The notes beneath the pieces were generated by a model. It searched no databases, was not told the DNA's origin, and saw nothing but the letters and a program-made list of their open reading frames with translations. A DNA stretch of 64,000 nucleotides from Janthinobacterium tructae (GTDB lineage Bacteria; Pseudomonadota; Gammaproteobacteria; Burkholderiales; Burkholderiaceae_D). The first letter of the stretch is position 1, and each line of letters starts with the position of its first letter. Where the stretch lies: the NCBI RefSeq assembly GCF_006517255.1, contig NZ_CP041185.1, forward strand, positions 682,001-746,000. The letters run 5' to 3'. Shown here in pieces: positions 54,941 to 64,000 of the stretch. The translations under genes were made by a program, and so were the position numbers.

Positions 54941-56112
54941 CACTTGCCTCCCTGGACGGGGGCATCCGAGGCGGGCCCCAGGCCGCTCCAGCTGCCTTTC
55001 AGCGCCGCCAGGCCGCGCACGGCCACCGCGTCGCCCGGCACCACAGCACCGCGCACCCAGGCCATGCCGCCGCCGGCCGGCGTCGCTTGCACGGGCACTG
55101 CCGTGTAGCCCCTGGCATTGGCGACAAAGACGTACTCCTGGCGTGCTTCGCCCATGCGCCGCACCAGCGCCGCCGCCGGCACGGCCACGCCGCCCGGCGT
55201 TTGCGCCGGGCGCAGCAGGCGCGCTTCGACAAAGGCATTCACCTTCAGGCATGGCTCCTGGCCCACTTGCTGTGCGCGCAGCTGCGCGCTTTGCGTGGCG
55301 GCGTCAACGACGGGAGAGATGGCCGTCACGCGCAGCCTGGCGCAGCCGTCGACCTGCAGCAGGTCGCCCACGTGCAGCAGCGGCAGTTGCGCCCGGCTCG
55401 CCTGCAACTGCACCCACAGGGGCCCGCTGGCGGCCATGCGGGCCAGCAGCGCGCCGGCTTCGACGTGCTGCCCCGCTTCGACCGGCAAGGCCAGCACGCT
55501 GCCGGCGCGGCTGGCGCGCACCGTCAGCAGGGGCGACAGCGTGCGTTGTTCGCGCAGGCGCCGCAGCGCCACGCCATCGAGGCCGGCGCTGCGCAGCGCC
55601 TGTTCGCGTTCGCTGGCCGCCAGCGCGGCCAGCTGCGCCGCATCGCGGCTCTCATCGAGACGGGCACGGGCGATGATGCCGTCGCCGTACAGTCCTTCGT
55701 CGCGCGCCAGTCTGGCTTGGGCCAGGCGCGCCGCACTGGCCTTTTCCAGGTAGGCGCGCTGCCACTCCAGCCAGCCCTGGCTGTACAGGGTCAGCAGCGG
55801 CATGCCGACGCGCACCTGTTGCAGCGGCGTCACGTGCACCTGCTGTACCACGCCGGCGAGCAGTGCGCTGGCCACGGCTCCCGAGCCGGGCGGCGCCACC
55901 ACGGTGCCCGACAGGAGCAGGTCGTTGCCCGCAGGCGTCCCATCGCCGGCCAGCGTGGCGAGCGCCGGCGTGGTGGCGATGCCGGCACGGCTGATTTGTT
56001 GCGAACTGAGCAGCAATTGCTGCGGCGCGGCGGCCGACAGCAGCGGCCAGCCGAGCAGAGCCAGTATTGGCCAGCAAGGCTGGCAGCGGTTAAGATGGGG
56101 GGAAGCGGGCAT
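54940..56112 (-). CDS. RND periplasmic adaptor (CusB/CzcB family)
   Basis: 390 residues. Signal peptide about 1-29 (ILALLGWPLLSAAA). The adaptor barrel-sandwich start is VQQVHVTPLQQVRVGMPLLT; a helical hairpin follows (YLEKASAARLAQARLARDEG), then lipoyl-type half LTVRASRAGSVLALPVEAGQ and the beta-barrel region. It begins the efflux operon and is divergent from the two-component regulator genes, with a palindromic operator between them. The N-terminus shows no His-rich or Met-rich metal-binding extension that would reveal the metal. Confidence 0.9.
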   Translation of the reverse strand: MPASPHLNRCQPCWPILALLGWPLLSAAAPQQLLLSSQQISRAGIATTPALATLAGDGTPAGNDLLLSGTVVAPPGSGAVASALLAGVVQQVHVTPLQQVRVGMPLLTLYSQGWLEWQRAYLEKASAARLAQARLARDEGLYGDGIIARARLDESRDAAQLAALAASEREQALRSAGLDGVALRRLREQRTLSPLLTVRASRAGSVLALPVEAGQHVEAGALLARMAASGPLWVQLQASRAQLPLLHVGDLLQVDGCARLRVTAISPVVDAATQSAQLRAQQVGQEPCLKVNAFVEARLLRPAQTPGGVAVPAAALVRRMGEARQEYVFVANARGYTAVPVQATPAGGGMAWVRGAVVPGDAVAVRGLAALKGSWSGLGPASDAPVQGGK

Positions 56113-56158
56113 GGGAGGCAGCCGGAAGTGGACGATGGATCGATGGTCGCCAGCAGAT

Positions 56159-56175
56159 GTTAAGAAGTTCTTAAT
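56159..56175 (+). promoter_or_regulatory. PmrA/QseB-like operator between divergent operons
   Basis: GTTAAGAAGTTCTTAAT fits the HTTAAK-N5-HTTAAK direct-repeat box of PmrA/QseB-class regulators at all but the first base, and TTAAGAAGTTCTTAA (56160-56174) is also a perfect odd palindrome. It lies 48 bp before the efflux adaptor start and 51 bp before the response-regulator start, well placed for control of both directions. Confidence 0.7.
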
Positions 56176-56225
56176 GTCCGGCGCCTACGCTGCCAGCATG
56201 AAATTCCCCGACAGGACAGGCTACG

Positions 56226-56912
56226 ATGCGCATATTGCTGATAGAAGACGACCCCCAGCTGGGGCGCGCCACGCAGATGGGGCTGGAGCAGGCCGGCTAT
56301 GCGGTCGACTGGGTGCAGTCGGCTGAAAGCGCGCATATGGCCGTGCGCCTGCACCGCTATGGCTGTCTGTTGCTCGACCTGGCCCTGCCGGGCGAGGATG
56401 GCATGCAGGCGCTGGCGACCTTGCGCCGCGGCGGCTATGACGGGGCGATCCTGATCGTCACGGCGCGCGATCAGATCGTCGACCGCGTGACGGGCCTGGA
56501 TGCGGGCGCGGATGACTTCATCGTCAAGCCTTTCGACCTCGATGAGCTGGCGGCGCGCATGCGCAGCGCCTGCCGCCGCGTGGCCGGGCGCACGCACGAG
56601 GAACTCGTGCACGGCGATATCGTCATCGACGTCGCCGCGCGCCAGGTGCGCCAGGGCGGCGTGGAGGTGCCCGTGACGGGCAAGGAGTTTAGCATCCTGC
56701 TGATGCTCGTCGAGCAGCGCGGGCGCATCCTGAGCCGCGTGCAGCTGGAAGAGGGCGTCTACAGCTGGGGCGAGGAAATCGACAGCAACGCGCTGCAGGT
56801 GCATATCCACCATTTGCGGCGCAAACTGGGCAAAGCGCTGATCCGCACCGTGCATGCCATCGGCTACAGCATCGACAAGCCCGCTGCGCCCGATGTGCAG
56901 GCGTGTCCGTGA
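56226..56912 (+). CDS. OmpR-family response regulator (PmrA/QseB/CusR-like)
   Basis: 228 residues. Receiver domain about 1-112 with acidic pocket IEDDP (Asp8, Asp9), acceptor Asp51 in LLLDLALPGEDG, Thr79 and Lys101. Winged-helix DNA-binding domain about 125-220, with VTGKEFSILLMLVEQRGRIL and SNALQVHIHHLRRKLG then IRTVHAIGYSI. It is followed by its sensor kinase with a one-base overlap (TGATG) and is divergent from the metal-efflux operon. The PmrA/QseB-type box upstream suggests autoregulation and control of the pump. Confidence 0.92.
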   Translation: MRILLIEDDPQLGRATQMGLEQAGYAVDWVQSAESAHMAVRLHRYGCLLLDLALPGEDGMQALATLRRGGYDGAILIVTARDQIVDRVTGLDAGADDFIVKPFDLDELAARMRSACRRVAGRTHEELVHGDIVIDVAARQVRQGGVEVPVTGKEFSILLMLVEQRGRILSRVQLEEGVYSWGEEIDSNALQVHIHHLRRKLGKALIRTVHAIGYSIDKPAAPDVQACP

Positions 56913-58306
56913 TGCCCGCCATCCCGGGTAACGCGGGCGCATGGTCGCTGCGGCGCACGCTGCTGGCCGTGTTGCTGGGACTGACGTTCATCTTGTGGGG
57001 CTTCAGCGCCGCCATCGTGTATCTGGAAGCGGGCCGCGAAAGCCAGGAACTGTTCGACCAGTCGCTGGCCGAGACGGGCCATTTGCTGCTCTCCCTGGCC
57101 GAGCACGAGGTGCAGGAGCATGGCGCGAACACATCGCTGGTGATGCCGGTGGCGCAGAACCGCAACCACCGCCAGTATCTGCTGTTCCAGGTGTGGGATG
57201 CGCAGCAGCGCCTGCTGTACAAGAACGCCGGCGCGCCGGACCGGGCGTTCGCCGCGCCGGCCGACGTGGGCTACAGCTGGCACGACAACGATGGCCGCCT
57301 GTGGCGCATCTACACGAGCTGGAATCACAACGCGCAGCTGCAGATCCAGGTGGCGGAACCGGCCAGCCACCGCCAGGAAATCAGCAGCCGCTTCGCCCTG
57401 AAGCTGCTGGCCATCGGTTTGCCGATGGCGGCCCTGGCGGCACTGGCCATCTGGTGGAGCATCAACCGCGTGTTTCGCGCCCTGCGCCGTAGCGCCGATG
57501 AAGTGGCGCTGCGCACGCCCGACGATCTCGCCAGTGTCAGTGTGACGGGCGCGCCGCTGGAAGTGCAGCCGCTGCTGCAGGCCATCAACCGCCTGTTCGT
57601 GCGCGTGCGTCAGACGCGCGAGCAGGAGCAGCGCTTCACGGCCGATGCCGCGCATGAACTGCGCACGCCGCTGGCGGCCATCAAGACCAACCTGCAGGTG
57701 CTGCAGCGCGCGCGCAGCGATGCCGAGCGCAAGGAATCCGTGATGGGCCTGGGGCTGAGCGTGGACCGCGCCACGCGCCTGGTGGGGCAGTTGCTGACCC
57801 TGTCCCGGCTCGACCCGCAGTCGCAGCCGCCGCCCGACCTGCCCGTGCTGGACCTGGCCGCCGTGCTGGCCGAACAGCTACCCGCCTGGATGGCACAGGC
57901 GCAGCGCCAGGATCTGCTGCTGCGGGCCGAGCTGGCCACGGCGCCATGCCGTCTGCAGCCGGACCATGTCCTGATCCTGGCGCGCAACCTGATGGACAAT
58001 GCCATGCGCTACACCCCGGCTGGCGGCACGCTGGTGCTGGCCTGCCGTAGCGAGGCCGATGGCGTGCTGCTGCGCGTGAGCGACACGGGGCCCGGTATCG
58101 CCGAGCAGTTGCGCGAGCGCGTGTTCGAACGTTTTTTCCGCGCCGCCGGCGCGCACCAGCCGGGCAGCGGCCTGGGCTTGTCGATCGTGCGGCGCATCGC
58201 CGAAACGCATGGCGCCAGCGTGCAGCTGGCCGCCGGGCCGGACGGCACGGGCCTGGTGGTGACGGTGCGCTTTCCAGCGCCCGCCGACGCGCCCATGCAT
58301 ACATAA
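56912..58306 (+). CDS. Sensor histidine kinase of the metal-efflux two-component system
   Basis: 464 residues from the ATG at 56912; a GTG start at 56903 is possible. Membrane spans at about 15-37 and 164-183 bound a periplasmic sensor of about 125 residues (SLAETGHLLLSLAEHEVQEH onward) like that of the QseC/PmrB group. After a short HAMP-like linker come phosphoacceptor His248 in DAAHELRTPLAAIKTN and the ATPase domain with NLMDNAMRYTPAGG, DTGPGIAEQ and GSGLGLSIVRRIA. It ends 10 bp before the VIT-family gene. Confidence 0.92.
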   Translation: MPAIPGNAGAWSLRRTLLAVLLGLTFILWGFSAAIVYLEAGRESQELFDQSLAETGHLLLSLAEHEVQEHGANTSLVMPVAQNRNHRQYLLFQVWDAQQRLLYKNAGAPDRAFAAPADVGYSWHDNDGRLWRIYTSWNHNAQLQIQVAEPASHRQEISSRFALKLLAIGLPMAALAALAIWWSINRVFRALRRSADEVALRTPDDLASVSVTGAPLEVQPLLQAINRLFVRVRQTREQEQRFTADAAHELRTPLAAIKTNLQVLQRARSDAERKESVMGLGLSVDRATRLVGQLLTLSRLDPQSQPPPDLPVLDLAAVLAEQLPAWMAQAQRQDLLLRAELATAPCRLQPDHVLILARNLMDNAMRYTPAGGTLVLACRSEADGVLLRVSDTGPGIAEQLRERVFERFFRAAGAHQPGSGLGLSIVRRIAETHGASVQLAAGPDGTGLVVTVRFPAPADAPMHT

Positions 58307-58316
58307 AGGAGCGAAT

Positions 58317-59015
58317 ATGCCATTGCGACACCGCGAGTTTCACCGGATGGACAACGTGGGCTGGCTGCGCGCCGCCGTGCTGGGCGCCAATGACGGCATC
58401 GTCTCGACGGCCAGCCTGGTGCTGGGCGTGGTCGCGGCGCACGCCACGCACGACAGCATTCTGGTGGCCGGCGTGGCCGGCCTGGTGGCGGGCGCCATGT
58501 CGATGGCCACGGGCGAATATGTCTCGGTGCAGTCGCAGGCCGATACGGAACAGGCGGCGCTGGAGCGCGAGGGCGGCGAGCTGCTCGACGATCCCAAGGG
58601 GGAGCTGCACGAGCTGACGCACATTTATGTGGCGCGCGGCCTGGAACCGGCGCTGGCCGCGCAGGTGGCCAGGGCGCTGACGGCGCACGATGCGATCGGC
58701 GCGCATGCGCGCGATGAACTGGGCATCACGGAGAGCATGCGCGCGCGCCCGCTGCAGGCGGCGCTGGCCTCGGCGCTCAGCTTTGCCGTCGGCGCGGCGT
58801 TGCCGCTGCTGGTGGTGCTGCTGGCGCCGCTGTCCATGCTGGCACCGGCCATCGTCGTGGCGTCGCTGCTATCGCTGGCCTTGCTCGGCGGCCTGGCCGC
58901 CAGGGCCGGCGGCGCGCGCGTGGGCCGGGGCGTGCTGCGCGTGGTGTTCTGGAGCGCGCTGTCGATGGCGGCGGCATCGGGCATTGGTGCGCTGTTCGGC
59001 ACCCCGGCAGCTTGA
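58317..59015 (+). CDS. VIT/CCC1-family metal transporter
   Basis: 232 residues with five predicted spans: WLRAAVLGANDGIVSTASLV opens with the family's typical N-terminal motif, followed by GLVAGAMSMATGEYVSVQSQ, an acidic metal-binding cytoplasmic helix region (about 75-145), and three C-terminal spans. The family moves Fe(II) or Mn(II) out of the cytoplasm. AAAGGAG precedes the ATG, and the 10-bp gap after the kinase gene places it in the same operon. Its link to a PmrA/QseB-like system hints that iron or manganese is part of the response; that is inference. Confidence 0.9.
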   Translation: MPLRHREFHRMDNVGWLRAAVLGANDGIVSTASLVLGVVAAHATHDSILVAGVAGLVAGAMSMATGEYVSVQSQADTEQAALEREGGELLDDPKGELHELTHIYVARGLEPALAAQVARALTAHDAIGAHARDELGITESMRARPLQAALASALSFAVGAALPLLVVLLAPLSMLAPAIVVASLLSLALLGGLAARAGGARVGRGVLRVVFWSALSMAAASGIGALFGTPAA

Positions 59016-59020
59016 CGCCG

Positions 59021-59866
59021 TCAGTGCGACACCAGCACCGGCAAGGTCATGTCCTGCAACACCGTGCGCGTGACGCCGCCCAGCAGCGCTTCGCGCAGGC
59101 GCATGTGGCCGTAGCAGCCCATCACGATCAGGTCGCACTGGCGCTGCGCCGCCATGGCCAGCAGGGCCGCGCCCACGTCCTGACCGTGCGGCGTGTCGTG
59201 CTGCAGCACTTCGACGTTGACGCCGTGGCGCGCCAGGTACAGGGCCAGGTCGGCGCCCGGCTGCTCGCCGTGCGCGGCCGGCTGGGTGTGCGAATTGACG
59301 ACGGCCAGGGTCACCTGCCGCGCGCGTTGCAGCAGCGGCAGCGCATCGGTGATGGCGCGCAGCGCTTCGGCGCTGCCGTTCCAGGCCAGCAGCGGGTGCT
59401 GCGCAATATCCGATAGCGCGGCGGACGGCGCGTGCGGCACCATCAGCACGGGCCGGCCACAATGCAGCATCAGGTATTCGGGCGTGCCGGCGATGACGCG
59501 CGAGGGCGTGTCCTGCGCGTCCGTCTGGCCGAGTATCAGCAAGTCGCAATAGCGCGCCTGCAGCAGCAGCGCGCCTTGCGCGTCGTCGTCGACGAAGCGC
59601 GTTTCGTAGGTGCCCAGGCCTTCTTCGCGGGCGATGCGCTCGAATTCATGCAAGGCCTCGCTGGCCTGGCTGCGCAGCGCCTGCATCTGCGCCGGCGCAA
59701 ACTGCAGCGCGTTGACGCCGCCGCCATACGCATAGCGCGAGAGGCCGCTCATGGCCGAGCCGATCAGGTGGGCGCCTTCGGCAATGGCCAAGCGCACGGC
59801 CAGGCGGATGCGCTGGGCGCAGTGGCGGGAATTGTCGACGTGGACCAGCAGGGTAGTGTAGGGCAT
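59021..59866 (-). CDS. Tandem-domain universal stress protein (UspA family)
   Basis: 281 residues with two Usp domains. The first (about 1-140) begins YTTLLVHVDNSRHCAQRIRL; the second (about 150-281) ends with the ATP-binding loop MGCYGHMRLREALLGGVT. The ATG at 59866 is chosen for the GAGGAAAA site upstream; the longer open frame runs back into phaC. It lies 31 bp after phaC on the same strand, so they are likely co-transcribed. Tandem Usp proteins are commonly induced by oxygen limitation or starvation, which fits the FNR/Anr-like box upstream of phaC. Confidence 0.9.
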   Translation of the reverse strand: MPYTTLLVHVDNSRHCAQRIRLAVRLAIAEGAHLIGSAMSGLSRYAYGGGVNALQFAPAQMQALRSQASEALHEFERIAREEGLGTYETRFVDDDAQGALLLQARYCDLLILGQTDAQDTPSRVIAGTPEYLMLHCGRPVLMVPHAPSAALSDIAQHPLLAWNGSAEALRAITDALPLLQRARQVTLAVVNSHTQPAAHGEQPGADLALYLARHGVNVEVLQHDTPHGQDVGAALLAMAAQRQCDLIVMGCYGHMRLREALLGGVTRTVLQDMTLPVLVSH

Positions 59867-59897
59867 GGCGTTTTCCTCGGTTGTCGGAAGTCGGTTA

Positions 59898-61703
59898 TCA
59901 AGTTTGCAGCACGTAGTTGCCTGGTGCGTCGCCCAGGTCTGGCCCCATGGCCGGCGGCGCCACCTGCGCGCCCGAGCGCTCTGCCAGCCAGGCTTGCCAG
60001 GCGGGCCACCACGAACCGTCGTGGTGCGGCACGTCGCGCTGCCAGCTGTCCGCGTCGATGTAGGGCGCGTCGTGGGGGTGCGTGGCCAGCTGGTAGCTGC
60101 GGCGCGCCTGGCCCGGCGGCGAGACCACGCCCGCATTGTGGCCGCCCGAGGTGAGCAGAAAGGTGACGTCCGTGTCGGTCAGCAGCTGCAGTTTATACAC
60201 GGAGCGCCATGGCGCCACGTGGTCCGTCAGGGTGCCGACGGCAAAGATGGGGGCATCGATGTCGGGCAGGGCGATGTGGCGCCCTGCCGTGCGGTAGCGG
60301 CCTTCGGCCAGGTCGTTGTGCAGGAACAAACGGCGCAGGTATTCCGAATGCATGCGGCAGGGCATGCGCGTGGCGTCCGTATTCCAGGCCATCAGGTCGC
60401 TGTCCTGCTCATCGAGGCCGAGCAGGTAATGGCGCAGCCGGCGCGACCAGATCAGGTCGTTCGAACGCAGCAGCTGGAAGGCGCCCGCCATCTGCTTAGT
60501 GTCGAGATAGCCCTGCTTCCACATGGCCGCTTCCAGGAAGCTCACCTGGCTGTCGTCGATGAACAGCGACAGTTCGCCCGGTTCCTTGAAGTCCACCTGC
60601 GACGCCAGCATGGTAAGGCTGGCCAGGCGTGTATCGCCGTCGCGCGCCATGCTGGCGGCGGCAATTGCCAGCAGGGTGCCGCCCAGGCAGTAGCCGGTCG
60701 CGTGCACCTGCGGCGCGCCCGTGATGCGGGCAACGGCGTCGAGCGCATCCATCACGCCCAGCTGGCGGTAGTCTTCCAGCGACAGCTCGCGGTCTTCCTC
60801 GAGCGGATTTTTCCAGGAAATCATGAACACCGTGTGGCCCTGCTGCACCAGGTAGCGCACCAGCGAATTGTGCGGCGACAGGTCGAGTATGTAGTATTTC
60901 ATGATCCAGGCCGGCACGAACAGCAGCGGCGTGGCATGCACGCTAGCCGTCGCCGGCGCGTACTGCAACAGCTCGATCAGGTCATTGCGGTAGACCACCT
61001 TGCCGGGCGTGACGGCCACGTTCTCGCCTGCCTTGTAGCTGCGCAGGTCGGGCGCATGCGCGCCCATGGCGACGCGGCGCAAGTCGTCGGCCAGGTGCTG
61101 CGCGCCGTTCGCCAGGCTGGCGCCACCGCTCGCCAGGGTTGTTTGCTGCACCACGGGATTGGTCAGCATGAAGTTCGACGGCGCCAGCATGTCGAGCCAC
61201 TGGCGCACGGTGAACGTGACGACATCTTCGTGGTGCGGCGAGACGCCGCGCACGCCCGTGGTGGCGCGGTGCCACCACTGCTGCTGCAGCAAGAAGCCCT
61301 GGTAGGCCAGGTTGTACGGCCAGCGCTGCCATGCGGGATCCTCGAAGCGCCGGTCCTGCGGCAGCGGCGCGATGCACGGCGGCGCACCGGCGCCGCCGCT
61401 CTGCGCCGACTGCAGCACGTACTGTTGCCAGCGAGCGATCTTCTTCCACGCTTCTTGCAGCAAGGTCAGCTGCTTCGATGGCGCCAGCGCCAGGTGGCTG
61501 AGCCAGTCGGCATAGGCGTTGCCCAGTGCGGCCGGCGAAATGCCGCCCGTGAACTTGCCCAGCCAGGCGTTCAGCAGCAGGTCCAGGGTGGCGCCTTCGG
61601 GCGCGTTCTCCGGATAGTCGGGCACCGGCACGCCTTGCCAGGCGCTGCCCAGGCGCTCATGTTCAACTTTTTGCTCCACATTGCTCGCCTGCGTCTTGCT
61701 CAT
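59898..61703 (-). CDS. phaC: Class I polyhydroxyalkanoate synthase
   Basis: 601 residues, the usual size of class I PhaC. The N-terminal domain (about 1-200) is followed by the catalytic alpha/beta-hydrolase domain with the modified lipase box GYCLGG (catalytic Cys339), Asp494 in GTLTDHVAPWRS and His522 in GGHNAGVVSP. VPAWIMKYYILDLSPHNSLV and FMISWKNP are typical PhaC segments. It polymerises hydroxyacyl-CoA into storage granules. SD sequence AGGAGT at 61709-61714. No phaA or phaB is adjacent; the partner is a universal stress gene downstream. Confidence 0.93.
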   Translation of the reverse strand: MSKTQASNVEQKVEHERLGSAWQGVPVPDYPENAPEGATLDLLLNAWLGKFTGGISPAALGNAYADWLSHLALAPSKQLTLLQEAWKKIARWQQYVLQSAQSGGAGAPPCIAPLPQDRRFEDPAWQRWPYNLAYQGFLLQQQWWHRATTGVRGVSPHHEDVVTFTVRQWLDMLAPSNFMLTNPVVQQTTLASGGASLANGAQHLADDLRRVAMGAHAPDLRSYKAGENVAVTPGKVVYRNDLIELLQYAPATASVHATPLLFVPAWIMKYYILDLSPHNSLVRYLVQQGHTVFMISWKNPLEEDRELSLEDYRQLGVMDALDAVARITGAPQVHATGYCLGGTLLAIAAASMARDGDTRLASLTMLASQVDFKEPGELSLFIDDSQVSFLEAAMWKQGYLDTKQMAGAFQLLRSNDLIWSRRLRHYLLGLDEQDSDLMAWNTDATRMPCRMHSEYLRRLFLHNDLAEGRYRTAGRHIALPDIDAPIFAVGTLTDHVAPWRSVYKLQLLTDTDVTFLLTSGGHNAGVVSPPGQARRSYQLATHPHDAPYIDADSWQRDVPHHDGSWWPAWQAWLAERSGAQVAPPAMGPDLGDAPGNYVLQT

Positions 61704-61711
61704 TCAGGACT

Positions 61712-61730
61712 CCTGTCATTTTTTTACAGG
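61712..61730 (-). promoter_or_regulatory. Small hairpin touching the phaC ribosome-binding site
   Basis: On the minus strand CCTGT (61730-61726) can pair with ACAGG (61716-61712), and ACAGG runs into the AGGAG of the phaC ribosome-binding site. The stem is only 5 bp with a 9-base loop, so any effect on translation would be weak. Confidence 0.25.
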
Positions 61731-61755
61731 ATAGCAAGAGCTTGTTCAAAAAATT

Positions 61756-61765
61756 ATGATCTACA

Positions 61766-61769
<4 letters not shown>
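61756..61769 (-). promoter_or_regulatory. FNR/Anr-like box upstream of phaC
   Basis: ATGATCTACATCAA on the plus strand matches the TTGATNNNNATCAA consensus at nine of ten fixed positions. It lies 53-66 bp upstream of the phaC ATG and overlaps the stop codon of the upstream sensor kinase. Position and match suggest oxygen-dependent control of phaC and the downstream usp gene; the transcription start is unknown. Confidence 0.6.

Positions 61770-64000
<2,231 letters not shown>

Noticed and set aside
51710..55108. 1,132-codon plus-strand open frame
   Set aside because: Antisense to the RND transporter and its neighbours, which have clear family motifs; its translation is Gln/His/Arg-rich without domains.

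Overview
The window is GC-rich, densely coded DNA that looks like a beta-proteobacterial chromosome, most likely from the Oxalobacteraceae (Janthinobacterium, Duganella or Massilia type). That placement is an inference from the gene content: FecI/FecR-type regulation, PaoABC, class I PhaC, very large FHA-family proteins and an IS1595-family element. I saw no rRNA, tRNA or CRISPR array.

The dominant feature is a duplicated five-gene module: STN-domain exported protein, ECF sigma factor A, FecR-type anti-sigma, giant filamentous-haemagglutinin-like exoprotein of about 4,200 residues, and ECF sigma factor B. Copy 1 spans 2116-17942 and copy 2 spans 32767-49686. Genes within each copy overlap or nearly abut, the upstream promoter region is conserved between copies, and the two giant proteins are full-length paralogues. 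In copy 2 an IS1595-family element (35101-36161, 8-bp target duplication) sits between fecR and the giant gene, next to the remnant of an older related element. No TpsB-type outer-membrane transporter lies in the window.

Around and between the modules, left to right:
- 1-1906, minus strand: start of an unidentified gene, an alpha/beta hydrolase and an M14 metallocarboxypeptidase.
- 18019-21837: paoABC, a periplasmic molybdenum aldehyde oxidoreductase.
- 21954-27140: a sensory cassette of soluble hybrid kinase, membrane-anchored solute-binding protein and membrane hybrid kinase.
- 27153-31098, minus strand: a conventional sigma-FecR-TonB receptor iron-uptake system with a Fur-box-like site upstream.
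- 31287-32273: corA, followed by a hydrolase gene remnant.
- 49708-59015: cytochrome b561, a heavy-metal RND efflux operon with a DUF3240 protein, and a divergent two-component system followed by a VIT-family metal transporter; a PmrA/QseB-like box lies between the divergent operons.
- 59021-61703, minus strand: a universal stress protein and phaC, with an FNR/Anr-like box upstream of phaC.
- 61766-64000, minus strand: a multi-domain hybrid sensor kinase cut by the window edge.

Working model (inference): in each module the STN protein signals to FecR in the periplasm, FecR releases sigma A, and sigma A drives the module including the giant surface protein. Sigma B, made only when translation reaches the end of the giant gene, could act as a second-stage regulator.
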